From Phoronis australis (Eukaryota; Phoronida; Phoronidae), in assembly GCA_002633005.1 (NCBI GenBank), contig NMRA01000420.1:208318-272317 (forward strand): a stretch of 64,000 nt of DNA, read 5' to 3'. A model generated the notes under the pieces. It was given only the letters and a program-made list of their open reading frames with translations. It was not told the origin of the DNA and did not search any database. Below, in pieces: positions 11,617-22,559 of the stretch (positions are counted from its first letter, which is position 1; every line of letters starts with the position of its first letter). A program made the position numbers and the translations under genes.

Positions 11617-13677
11617 TACTGAATTTATTTAATGAGGACACAGTATAATATACACAACACATGTTTAGCAAAGTGCTGATACATCATGATCCTCAGAGAT
11701 TTTAAAATCATCTCATTTACGGTTCAATGTTTTCACCGGGATTCCCATAAAGGACAGAGAGTGCTGTTTCAATAGGATTTTAAAGGGTTTCCTATGTTCA
11801 GCCTTAACGATATTGTGAGAAAAGTCTTGACACCTGTAGATGCAGAGTAGGCCTTTGAAAACGAGGAGGTTGATATTCAAAATCTTGTTTAGACTTGCGC
11901 CAACTACAAAAATTGATCATTTCTGAACTATCGGCAAACACGGTATGCTTTGTAAATATAACTATATCCTTCTAGTATTTGCCACGAAGAACAGAGTTCA
12001 GACCACCGCAATCTTTTACTTGCGACTTACATTGAAACGTGTAATCACATTCCTGTTCAAAGAACTGGGGCTCGTTCCACGATGATGTTCAAAATTGCGT
12101 TAAGTTAAACTCTGGAGGCAGACATTTTTCGAGAACTAGCGACTAGTTGGCTAAGGCTCATTAGAATAGCTTTTAACGGACACGCAAAACATGCTACAAT
12201 TTTGTGTGGAAGGATCCAATATTCTTAGAAAAAACACTATGATTTAACTGAGTGATTTGAACCAGGTTTCATTGAAAGTGGTTTGTATGGAACAAAAACG
12301 GCCAACGTCGAAGTCAGCGATGTTTAATATTCGCTTGTTATGCGATGTATCAAAAGGGTTAATCTATATCAAATTCCCATATCTGCCTAAAACCACGCCT
12401 GTTGTTGACAGCGAGCGTCTCATGAGACACGTGACTTCACGTCCATTAATAATAGAATGTCCAATCTTTGTCATAATTTTATGTGCTTCAAGCTAACGAA
12501 CATTGACCAAATAGCAATTTTAATTCAAATTTTATGTCAAAAGATAATAGAAAAAGAAAGTCCATGTTTGTGTAGTCCGTAAGGCCGACAGCCAGCTTTT
12601 TTGGACCATTCCAACTTTAAACTATCTACCTGGTCCCGGCAAAATGATCATGCCCTTTCAGAGTGCAAAAATATTTTATATTTTCCCAGCTAGGTCTCTC
12701 ATTTTACTAATAAACACGTCACACTTCGACCAGTTGTTACCACCACTATTTCAGACAGGTTTGACATCATAGGAATTACCGTGATATTTCTTTCCGCTTT
12801 TAAGCTGTTTAAAACACGTTACAAAGCCCCCACTTTTTAAACTATTGGCTCGCTCTTCTCAAATGCGATCATTTGCTCTTGCACAAGCGAAATCTGTCAA
12901 CTCGCCCACAAATAAGTGCGTGCTTTTAAATCATTCCACCTCAGTGTCTTTAAAAAGTTGTCATTCGTAACTAAGGTGGTAGACAGCACCCGTCGGCATT
13001 AGAAACTTGGGTCTTGCTATTTTTGTGTGGAGCAGGACAAATAATGCATTAACGATGACTCCAAGGCAATAAAACCCTGGCTGAAATAAACCAAACTATC
13101 GTGAACCAAAAACGGGTGTTTTTTCTATCAAACTGGCTTCCGAAATTCAATTCTCCGTGAAAATTTCAATTGTCTTTTATTCCCGAAGAAATACGATAAA
13201 TATTAGCCAAATACGATGTCATTGTGTTTACTGTAATGCTACACAACTGGTTTGTGACCTGTTAGCGGAAACAAAAGTTGCAAGAACACTATAACATTAA
13301 AAAACTTGTTACCTGATCCTGGAAACTCCTTTGGTCTGGAATTGAAACTACACGGGGTACATTTTTGGCTATACCAAGAAACTACACATGTTAAAAACAA
13401 TGGAAAGCTCATTGGCACACATGTGTCAAGTCGAACTGGCACATTTGATAGAATCTCATTAAAAAAATCTAAGAAAGTAGGCACTAAGTGCGTGAAACGT
13501 TTTCCTCCGTGTGACAAATACCATGCTAACTCATGAAATATGACGTCGCTTTCGTAAAATGTAACGATGGTATATTTCTCGCATTTCGTCGTAAATTGTA
13601 ACAGCTACATAAAATGTTAGCAGAGGCCTAACAACGTAACATGTAACGGTGAAATTGTTACATTTTACGGCATATCG
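11018..13677 (+). mobile_element. Long-TIR DNA element, copy 1 (about 2.66 kb)
   Basis: Both ends are built from repeated GTTACATTTTACG / CGTAAAATGTAAC motifs in inverted orientation (11018-11210 and 13535-13677). The right end reads inward GATATGCCGTAAAATGTAAC; the left end is more diverged. The TIRs are about 150-190 bp. The interior has no recognisable transposase, holds a TTA microsatellite (11561-11612), and is the reverse complement of 38192-40779 for nearly its whole length. A single N at 11264 marks a spot where about 45 bp present in the other copy is missing. It is likely non-autonomous; superfamily and target-site duplication are not clear to me. Confidence 0.75.
11561..11612. repeat. 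(TTA)n microsatellite
   Basis: An almost pure TTA/ATT run inside the long-TIR element. The inverted copy has a shorter, interrupted AAT run at 40098-40130, so the tract has changed length since the copies separated. Confidence 0.9.
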
Positions 13678-13689
13678 GTGCTGTTAAAT

Positions 13690-15670
13690 AAGAACGCACA
13701 CCGCCATCACAAATAGCCAATTCCGCCAGTCTGACCCGTGCATGTCAAAGAATAGACTTTCATTCATACGGGAGTACCAGTGATAAATAAATAAAAGAAC
13801 TTTTCTTTCTGACAACTGTTGACCTATAATCGACGTTGAAATGAATTTGAAAAGATTACATTTGTCGCGTTCATGTAAAATATACGTCATTAATGTTAAT
13901 TCATTACCAAACAAAACGCAATAGGTTCATGTTGTAGCGTCATATATCATATGCATTATACACATGAATACAGTGATAGCGATTTTTGAATTTTTTTTTG
14001 TAATTGCCAGTCGAAGGAGGCAAGTTGGCCTGCAACTTCGGTTATTAATCAACAATTGTCCGCCAGAAAAGAATCATGTTTTTCAGTTATTAATACCGAA
14101 GTACAATACAAAATGCTTTAGATTGTATTCTTGAGGAAAAAATATGTTATACTTTTGTCACTTTACCAACATTGAGTATACATGTATCGTTACACGTGTG
14201 TCCTTCTTATTCCGATTGTAGTGTATGTCAGCCTCTCAATATTGTCCTTGAGTCACATGTTTTGGTCGTGCAATGCTTTACATATATCGTTGATGCTTAG
14301 TTGGAAGTTGTATCTACAGTCCTTGTGAAAATAATTGATGAACCATTTTTTTCTGAATTTCTTTCTACACAACTTGCTTCCTGAATGAACTTGGCTTCTG
14401 CCATGTTTTCCCGCGATTTTCCATTAGCTGGTCCCGTGTTGCATTTTTCTGGTTTTGCTCGAATTTTCAGCGTTTTTCACCGAATCTGGGGCAAGTGTTC
14501 TCCTGTCCCCGAAGGCAAATCCGGGAGACTGCCGATAAGTCCTGTAAAACATTTCGTCTGTGTCGCCTACGTTATATGTCTCTAACAAAAATGGATGGTG
14601 ACAATATTATGAAAGTACAGAGAAGTACGCATTTTTACCTACGCCAACAAATGTGCTAGAGGCCTTTATAGCTCAGACGTAATATTTTGAAGACTCTGGG
14701 CACGTACATGTAACCTTCGGCAACAATCCATTTTCTCGTTAACCGCACTGTCCTCCTAGTTTCGAAATTATTATTTTCTCACGAGTTCGTGGGAAATAAC
14801 GTTCGAAATTGTGTTCACGAGCAAAGTGCGATGTTGGTGCGGTTGTCCAGTTTTTACAATGTAGACCAGTCAATTTCATACAAAACATTAAGAATGTCAT
14901 GTGGTTACACGAAGCAATTTTTAATTGTAATAACGTTTTGCGCTAACGGCGCATATCTAGATGTTGACTCACAATGGGGGAGCTGCGCGTGCTTTTACGA
15001 AGCACTGCTTGCGCTGTTTGAGTTGTTTCTAATTAATGGATTGAATTGGCATTAAAACAATTGAGGTAAGTGTTGGGAAGTCTGGAAGGTGAAACAGCGT
15101 GTTACAAGACAACCCACTTGACAGCGGTATCATTAACTTCTTCACCTGGTCTACTCGTCGCGCTTTGACAGCTGCTTCATTCTCGAAGCTGCAATGAATT
15201 GATTAAAAAGTTACATTAGCCCACATCGAAATGTGATCTTTATTAAAACTGTCAAGTTTAGCCAGCATGATGGATGCGTGTTTCATTACCGTGGTGTGGT
15301 CATCTGAACAAGTCAACCAATCAGATGCTCCCGTCTAAACCAGCCTGGCAAGGAAGTGGAAGATTGATGGAGCTCAGGTCACAAGTGAAATTTCAGCCAA
15401 TCAAACCTTTTCCTTGTAAAACATATGAATTTCATTGACAGCATCATCAAAGGTTTAAGCAGTAATTTAAGATTGATTTATGTGGATAAGAAACACCTCT
15501 CAGTTTAACAACAGTGGTATTATCGAGATCCATGTCTATTTAGCGCATACCACTGTCAGTCAAAGCCACTAAACATATCGCTTACACATTTAATGGGATA
15601 GAAAGTGAAGCAGCCAAGGGGCCAATGTCAAGAATCGGCATGTTCGTTGCGGGTTTCAGTACTATCATCG
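13690..15670. other. Gbx upstream: Region upstream of Gbx, no gene recognised
   Basis: No coding region was recognised. The last few hundred bases should contain the Gbx 5' UTR and promoter, but I see no TATA box at a convincing distance from the start codon. Confidence 0.35.
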
Positions 15671-15677
15671 TGCGTGC

Positions 15678-16239
15678 GTGTTTACATATATGATGCAGAA
15701 GGGGCTCAGTGATTTCTCTATTGAGTCCCTCATAGCTCCGTCAGTAGGACATGCGTTGAACCAAGTTGTCCCTGGAAATATCACAGACCCAACGGCGCTA
15801 CATGCTATATCCGTTCACACACGAGGAGTGCCGGGCATATTGTTGGCACAGAACGCTGGTTTTATTCCATCGCACAATGAATTTCTCGTAACTAATGTCC
15901 AGTCGGCGTCTGGGTCTTGTTCCAGTAACTTTTTCCATTCCGCCTCATGTTTTGTGGATCGAGATCGGCAGCATTTGCCCACAATCTTAGGCAACAGCAC
16001 CCAAACAACGAGCAGTCTTGTGACCCCTTTGAGCTATGCAGCACTCCCGGGCAGCCTGTCTTCAGTCACAACGCCTCCAGGCTCGCAGATGAATTGGCAC
16101 AATCCCATGACTTGTGCTAATGCTCCGATGCAATTGTTACCGCGCGTGACGCGGACTTCTCCAGATTCGACACTTGTACACCAACGCATTGTCGTTACGC
16201 CTACAAATGATGTCGGAACTGCACATAAAGATAGCTCAG
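15678..16239 (+). CDS. Gbx: Gbx homeobox gene, exon 1
   Basis: Gbx (gastrulation brain homeobox, fly unplugged) encodes a nuclear homeodomain repressor that patterns the anterior hindbrain or neural region in bilaterians. This exon gives residues 1-187 plus the first base of codon 188. The EH1-like motif FSIESLI at residues 13-19 matches the FSIDSLI found near the N-terminus of vertebrate Gbx and is the expected Groucho-binding site. The rest is Ser/Thr/Pro-rich and low in conservation, as usual for the family. The donor TCAG|GTTTGT after 16239 is phase 1 and joins in frame to the acceptor at 16745. The start may be 15678, 15690 or 15693; MQKGLSDFSIESLI from 15693 resembles the vertebrate start most. 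With exon 2 the protein is 307 aa from 15678. Confidence 0.85.
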
Positions 16240-16745
16240 GTTTGTTTTTAAATGGCAACTTTTTGTTCCTGAAGTATTATTTCATGGCAATCAGTTTGGT
16301 GTTCCTTTGAAAAGTGCGGTTTGAGCATGTGTGGTTTTTGTTTCAACTAATGTCAGCTAAGTGATCATACCTCAAATCATAAAACAGTGGCGTGTAAGAC
16401 TTGATTCGTGGACTGCGATTGTTACGACAGTGTTTTAAGTTTCATGCGCGCTCTATAAATACGGAATTGGTTAGTTTTTGTAATCAAAATCGTAAGCATC
16501 CATGGATTAAGGGAATTTTTCAAAACCTATCCCACTACAAACAATTCCCAGGATAGCTGTAGAAAACACATAGTACAGGGCGTGATCAAACTCCCAGGCG
16601 CGGATTCAGTATTGTGGCCAGAGGGCCAAACAGTGGACTAACATCAACACCACAAAAAGTGGCAGGGTAGTGGATTCTCTACCGAATTCTCGTCTGGGAA
16701 TTCATCACGTGATTTTAGTCTATTTGGTTCACTTATTTTCTCCAG
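16240..16745 (+). other. Gbx: Gbx intron (506 bp)
   Basis: A GT...AG intron from GTTTGT to TTATTTTCTCCAG, phase 1. A TATAAATA string at 16454-16461 sits inside it and could be a chance match or an internal promoter. The intron lies between the N-terminal and homeodomain exons, the usual Gbx arrangement. Confidence 0.75.
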
Positions 16746-17107
16746 GGGATGCGGTGAGTAGCCAGGATTTGTCGCCGACTCACAGGGTTAGAATATCATC
16801 AGTCACGACCAACGGCGAGGAGAGTGACGTTAACTCAGTCTCTGTCGATTCTGGAGGTGTGTTGAGTGACACATCACAGGAATGCAAAAGTCGCCGACGA
16901 CGCACTGCGTTCACCAGCGACCAACTTTTGGAACTGGAGAAAGAATTTCACAGCAAGAAATACTTGTCCTTAACGGAACGTTCACACATAGCTAGAACAT
17001 TGAAACTGAGCGAAGTTCAAATAAAAATATGGTTCCAAAATCGACGAGCCAAGTGGAAACGTGTCAAAGCGGGTAAGGTATATGGATACGTAATCACAAA
17101 GCTTTGA
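16746..17107 (+). CDS. Gbx: Gbx homeobox gene, exon 2 (homeodomain), first copy
   Basis: It encodes residues 188-307. The homeodomain is residues 236-295, opening [20 protein letters not shown], with [13 protein letters not shown] in helix 3, Gln50 and Asn51. Compared with vertebrate Gbx as I remember it, the domain differs at about six positions (E11D, C22S, Q33H, H36R, A37T, V45I), which is much closer to Gbx than to other ANTP-class genes. An acidic stretch (EESD, DSGG) precedes it, as in other Gbx proteins. The C-terminus is short: after VKAG come ten residues and TGA. The KIVVPIPVHV-type tail of many Gbx proteins is missing. The bases GCGG|GTAAGG at the end of the homeodomain resemble a splice donor, so a third exon could replace this tail. 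Confidence 0.88.
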
Positions 17108-17117
17108 CAATTACAGN

Positions 17118-17583
17118 CAAAAAGTGGCCGAGTAGTGGATTCTCTACCGAATTCTCGTCTGGGAATTCATCACGTGATTTTAGTCTATTTGGTTCACTTA
17201 TTTTCTCCAGGGGATGCGGTGAGTAGCCAGGATTTGTCGCCGACTCACAGGGTTAGAATATCATCAGGCACGACCAACGGCGAGGAGAGTGACGTTAACT
17301 CAGTCTCTGTCGATTCTGGAGGTGTGTTGAGTGACACATCACAGGAATGCAAAAGTCGCCGACGACGCACTGCGTTCACCAGCGACCAACTTTTGGAACT
17401 GGAGAAAGAATTTCACAGCAAGAAATACTTGTCCTTAACGGAACGTTCACACATAGCTAGAACATTGAAACTGAGCGAAGTTCAAATAAAAATATGGTTC
17501 CAAAATCGACGAGCCAAGTGGAAACGTGTCAAAGCGGGTAAGGTATATGGATACGTAATCACAAAGCTTTGACAATTACAGTA
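17118..17583 (+). repeat. Second copy of Gbx exon 2 region (about 460 bp direct repeat)
   Basis: The stretch from AAAAAGTGGC to GACAATTACAG repeats 16655-17116 almost exactly, with a single N (17117) at the junction. The coding part (17211-17572, acceptor CAG at 17210) differs from the first copy by one replacement (Val207 to Gly) and little else. Such near-identity across intron, exon and downstream sequence with an N at the join fits two haplotype contig ends that were not merged. A real recent tandem duplication is the alternative. Confidence 0.8.
17211..17572 (+). CDS. Gbx: Gbx exon 2, second copy (probable assembly duplicate)
   Basis: Open from the acceptor at 17210 to TGA at 17570-17572, with the full homeodomain. 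It could also splice in frame to exon 1 because the phase is the same. I treat it as the other allele of the exon at 16746-17107 and would not annotate two exons in one transcript. Confidence 0.6.
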
Positions 17584-17589
17584 CCATGC

Positions 17590-19860
17590 AGATGTTATTC
17601 CATCTACTGTGTTCGGAAGTTCCGCATTCTTATGCTTAGTATCACTGAGGAATTTATGCGCTATCCTTTAAACAGTCAGACTTCAAAAACAAACCCCACG
17701 TGTGACTTTTCCTTCTCCGCTCAAAGCATACTACCTGTCAGAACATCATTAAAGAAACGACCTTGCCATTGTTGACTACTTAAAGTGTCAGTGGCAAATA
17801 ACTGGTCCTGTTTTATAAAAACCAGCAGTTCAAAAAAACGTTGCAACTGTGGCTTCGTAAACACTTTCAACGGCCAACTTGTTCCGTCACAAGTTCAGTG
17901 ACTGTGTCAACAACATCGCTAGTGTTGAGACTGATTATTGATGGAACAGGTGTTCTGAGCTTTTATTGCTTTCTGCTCAGTAGCAATAATGCTATTCTTG
18001 GAAAGTTTTATGTTAAAGCTGCCTGTCCGTTTTACACATATATTAGAGCGCTGTTATGAAGTGAAGCCTGAAAAGGGCTGGAGAGTTTGAGAGTGATAGA
18101 TTTTGAACCTTAATTCACTTACTGTGGCGCTACGCGATCTGGCTTGGGCGAAATTTAGTTTCAACCCACCTGTAGAAACGTTTTTGATACATTTCATGGC
18201 TAGGTAACGTAGTTTAAGCCTCGTGCAGTGCTCATGTTTTGTTGGCCAACCCCTTGTTTTGATGTTTAATACGTCGAGTACCTAGTATACGTCATAAAAC
18301 CATGGACCGAATGGTATTTGGATGTTTCAATGGGAAGAGTCGCCGCTGTTTAATCTGGTTTATTCCGTTTTGAAATAAACAATTTTGGTTCGACTCATTC
18401 GGGAATTTGCAGTCATGCTCCTTTAACAACTGAAATACTAACCAAGAGGAACCAGGGCCTAATCTCGTAACTCGGACTCAAACTCGAAACTTGATTAATC
18501 TGGCGCTTACAAATTTGTAAGTTTGTTGGCCAATCGGAGTCGTAGACCCCGGTCCCAGGTCACGTGGGTGGAGACAAATCTACCTATTCTGGATGACATT
18601 AATTATGCTTTAAGAAATTAGCACATCCACTCAAGCACGGCACTGCTTCTTCATAGCCAGATTTACAAAACACATTATACATTCATTCTTGTTTTAGGCA
18701 TCGCTCACGCGAGATCTCACGAACAAAGTAGCTGTCACAGTCCGCCGAACCACGTGTCCAAAATCGTCGTACCCATCCCAGTGCACGTAAGTCGCGTGGC
18801 TGTGAGGTCGCAACATCAACAAATGGAAAAGTCTTGTATCCGCCAGGTAGCGCTGTGAATTGCAATCACCCAAGAGGTTATCAGTTGGTGATGTCCACAC
18901 ATGATGGAGAATGCATTCCATTTCAACCTGGGAAACGCAGTTTCGACATCCGGTGTAGGCTAAGACGGGTGTGCGCCACCTGAGTACTCTGTTGCAAGAC
19001 GCCTTGGCCGTGGCCATGTGACTGGAAATCCCGGGTCCTCTGCCACATGTCTCACCTGGGTGACACCTAATCTACGTTGTTACCAGTAGCGTGCATTGAG
19101 AGGTTTGGTGATGCCGAGGTGATTTTTAATTGGATGTCGTTCTCTCTACTGAAATAGAATGGACCCTACTACTAAAAAAGTTAAAAAAGATGAAACGTAA
19201 AATAGAAACTTTATTCCATTTAAATACAAATCAGCCGGCGCACCCTGGACCCCAACTTCCTTATGTACGCTACTGGTTATGACCTCTTACTGAGTTTAAC
19301 GGGACGTACATTGACCCCTTTGCCCCCCTCTAAATGCGCCACTGTGGATTACATTTCATGAGTCATGAGTGCCGTTCTTTGAGGCCCGGATGTCGACGCA
19401 GACTCTTGTGACCTGATTACAAGTTACGAGTTGTCATCTCAAAACGACTGATGTGAAAACCGAGCGTTTGACGCATCACTGGCAAAGTCACTGGGAAGAC
19501 GACGAGTCAGTAATGTATAGCTTCTCAACTTTTTACATACAGTGTATTCGTTTGCTTGATTGGTAAAATTGTGTGTATATGTATGTACTTATGCCCATTT
19601 AATAAATAATGACATAATGACTATTTATCTCTTAATACAAGCTCCATCAGTAAATAGCTGAGTACCTACATAGTTATTCCCTGGCAGTGAGAAACTAAGT
19701 ATATGGCGGAAAAATGTGATGACATGTTGCGATGTTCTAAAGCTCGTTGCATAGGGATGGTCGACTACAAACCCAAAGAAAGTTTAATATTTTCACCAAG
19801 TTTGTTTTGTGCGTATTGTAGAGTTCATTGCTCAATATGTAGAGGATTAAGTATCCTCGG
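17590..19860. other. Downstream of Gbx, no gene recognised
   Basis: No Gbx-type C-terminal exon (VPIPVHV-like) was found by reading the plus strand here. Part of a CCCCTCTAAAT repeat lies near 19323. One minus-strand open frame at 18694-19017 is treated separately. Confidence 0.4.
18694..19017 (-). CDS. Hypothetical Cys-containing open frame
   Basis: A 107-codon frame with several Cys and His residues (YTGCRNC near residues 21-27, then MECILHH) and no low-complexity sequence. It resembles no family I can name, has no detected partner exon, and its upstream part lacks an obvious acceptor. It may be one exon, a decayed element or chance. Confidence 0.2.
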   Translation of the reverse strand: MATAKASCNRVLRWRTPVLAYTGCRNCVSQVEMECILHHVWTSPTDNLLGDCNSQRYLADTRLFHLLMLRPHSHATYVHWDGYDDFGHVVRRTVTATLFVRSRVSDA

Positions 19861-19865
19861 CATTT

Positions 19866-19943
19866 ATTTCTCGTACCTAGACTCCTGGTGGGACTCGGAA
19901 GAATCACCCCCCAAATCCCAGCCGGAGTCAAGGTACGAGAAAT
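19866..19943. ncRNA. 78-nt hairpin, pre-miRNA-sized (candidate only)
   Basis: 19866-19885 (starts ATTTCTCGTACCT) and 19924-19943 (starts GGAGTCAAGGTACG) are reverse complements with one mismatch in 20. Pairing continues inward through CTCCTGGTGGGA against TCCCAGCCGGAG with a few mismatches, leaving a loop of about 14-20 nt. The size suits a microRNA precursor. A tiny MITE or chance palindrome is equally possible, and strand is undetermined. Confidence 0.35.
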
Positions 19944-20063
19944 AACAGCCTTGCCAACTCATGTAATAATCTGTTAAACACATGTCAATACAACAGTTTC
20001 CGTCGAGAATTTCTTGTTCTGTTCGGTCACTTAGGCCTATTATGATTATAATTTATAATTAGT

Positions 20064-20290
20064 AATGCGCGCATCCAGGAGGTGGCTCGAGGGGCTCGAA
20101 CGAGCCCCTCTATTTCGCGAAGTGGGCAAAAAAGTCCGCCTCAGAGAAACAAAAACTCGGAAAAATTAAGAAACGAGACAAAAGTCCACTGAAAAGACAG
20201 GAACTTCCTAAATTCGACGAATGCATAATCACAGCTTTCCACGTACCCCGTTTTTGCCAGGTCCACATTCCCAAAAATTCGAGCCCCACA
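20064..20290. mobile_element. MITE-like element, ATGCGCGCAYCC family, copy 1
   Basis: It starts ATGCGCGCATCCAGGAGG, then GGCTCGAACGAGCCCCTC, CGCGAAGTGGGCAAAA and GGACAAAAGTCC-like sequence, and closes with CCAAAAATTCGAGCCCC. The order matches 46962-47188. The right-hand terminal repeat is not intact. Confidence 0.55.
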
Positions 20291-20409
20291 CTTTTTAGCG
20301 TGATGTCCAGCTGGTCTTCACAGATTAGTGTATCTGCACTCCTAATTACTGGAATCTGGTGGCTATTCTGATGTTTGCTCCTTAATGTCAGACACTTCAC
20401 CGGAAATCC

Positions 20410-22370
20410 GATATGTTCGAGAGCTTCACAAGTCGAACTGATAAGAATTTGTTTGTTGCTATATTACGTAATAAATTCAAATCTGAATGAAATTCAACGT
20501 GAAAAATATTTTTACTGAAAATTATACATTGATGATTCGAACCGTCCCTTACAAATTTTATTTAGCGCGTACTGCTTCAACGTCATGTCTTGTGGCATGC
20601 CATACAATCTTGGATGTTGGTTGTGGTCTGTGCACTTTTGATGAGTCAGACACGCGGAGAAAACCGCATGGCGAGTTGCACCGACTTCTGGTGTCAATTA
20701 ACTGTGTATATGTTACTGTAAAAATAAACAAAATAAACAATGAAGACAAGGATAGAGCTAATTTCGTATATTACTGGAGCCGTCGATGGATCGAAGGGGC
20801 TGCGCTGCTAATGAGCTAGGCGTGTACCGTGCTCCGACATTACCGCCAATCATGGTTCGTTGAATCACGCCCCCTCCAGCATCAGATTTTTTCAAAAGGC
20901 TACAGTGAATCCAGTCTAGTTGCTGTGTAGACGAAGAACTGTTCCGCCACTTTATCAAGACGTTGGTTTCACTTTTGGAGTAACGCTTGCAGCACTCGGT
21001 ACTTAGTCAAGTGAACACGTTGCGGCGAGAGTCCAATTGAGAAACTCTACCTGTCCGTGTCACTGACAATCACACAATACTAATGGGTATTGAGGTTGAC
21101 GGCGGCATTTGTGTTTTTCGTATACGTCACATCACCTAGCGATATGGGCTACAGGGGCAGGCTATGACCTACGACTGCAATAAAATTGCATCTGTTTCAC
21201 GACTGAAAAAATCTTTAATGGAATTTCCTAAGCTTCTGTGTAGTCTTAAGTGATGTTATAACTGTCTTAATGTTAATTCAGATTAGACTAAGAAATTGAA
21301 CCTGAATCCACAACGCTGTTTTCTAATTTATTTGGACAAAAACTGCCAAAAACATAGACAATAAACCGGTTGAACAAATGGTTCCTAGTAAATTTGAGCC
21401 AAATGGCCCCATGTAAATTTGGCTCTGCTCAAACCAAATTTCAAGAACATTTGTCAAATTTCAAAAAAATGCGATAGTCAATTTTCAAAATAAGAATTAC
21501 GAGTACCAGATATTGTGATTCAACCCTGCGGTAAATCGACAGCCTTAGCGGCCCATGCTGCCATGGCAACCCATGCTCCCTTGGAGGTTCAAGCTGTAAC
21601 GGCCATTGAAACTAGTTCATCGTGACCAGCACGTCTGGTCTGAACTCAGATGTGTGAAGCAATTCTTCTCAAGCCTGTATTTTTTTCTAATCTGAATAAG
21701 GAACTCCACCGGATCGATTTTATGACAATACCTGGTCAAAATGGAAAGTCAAAATTTGTTTTGATAAAGGAGCTGGTTAATTCCCCCCTTTAACAGGCGC
21801 GTTTCCAAATTATCAACAAAATGCGCGCAGCAGTACGCCATCATCCATGGTGTGCGTGGTTTTATGTATCTTCGTGGTTATGTCCACCGCAGAGTCTGTA
21901 AAAGTGATATGCTTACCGATAAAGTGGGGAAGCTTGGTTGATTTTAATGCATCTACGATTTCAAACAATCAATTTTAATATTTCAAAAGATTACATTACT
22001 TCGGGATTTTATAGACGCTAATGGCTTATTAATTACAACAGTTGTTGGCGTAATTATTGTATAGTGATAGTGATAGTCACTCGAGGCAAGTAAAGCGCGC
22101 ACTCCGCTCTCTTTGTTAGGAAAGCGTCTCTCGCCATCATAGAATACCCGTGGAACAGTTGGTCTCCAGTTGTGACTTTGTAGTTCGAACAAATTCCTGA
22201 AGGTAGCGTGCAGTATAACGAACCATTCTTACCATTTCTTCAAGTTCCTGTCATAAATACGTCACTGCCTGACCTAATTTACGACGGTATTATGCAAATT
22301 CACTATTTTCAAACCTCAACTTGTCAACTTCTATTTGAGCTTCTGCCTTCCGGTGTATGGAATACACTTC
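20410..22370. other. Unassigned non-coding stretch
   Basis: No gene was recognised; open frames are short and lack family resemblance. Confidence 0.4.
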
Positions 22371-22378
22371 ACCAAAAA

Positions 22379-22545
22379 CGTTGTTGTTGTTGTTATTGTT
22401 GTTGCTGTTGTTGTTATTGTTGTTGTTGTTGCTGTTGTTGTTATTGTTGTTGTTATTGTTGTTGCTGTTGTTGTTATTGTTATTGTTGTTGCTGTTGTTG
22501 TTATTGTTGTTGTTATTGTTGTTGCTGTTGTTGTTCTTGTTGTTG
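22379..22545. repeat. Compound (TTG)n microsatellite with TTA and CTG variants
   Basis: About 165 bp of GTTGTTGTTATTGTTGTTGCT-like higher-order repeat. It explains long Leu/Val/Cys frames on the plus strand and Asn/Thr frames on the minus strand, none of which is a gene. The regular spacing of the TTA and CTG variants shows expansion of a compound unit of about 21-33 bp. Confidence 0.95.
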
Positions 22546-22559
22546 TTGTCGTCAACACC

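Noticed and set aside
16454-16461. TATAAATA inside the Gbx intron as an alternative promoter
   Set aside because: A single match in AT-rich DNA without other promoter evidence.
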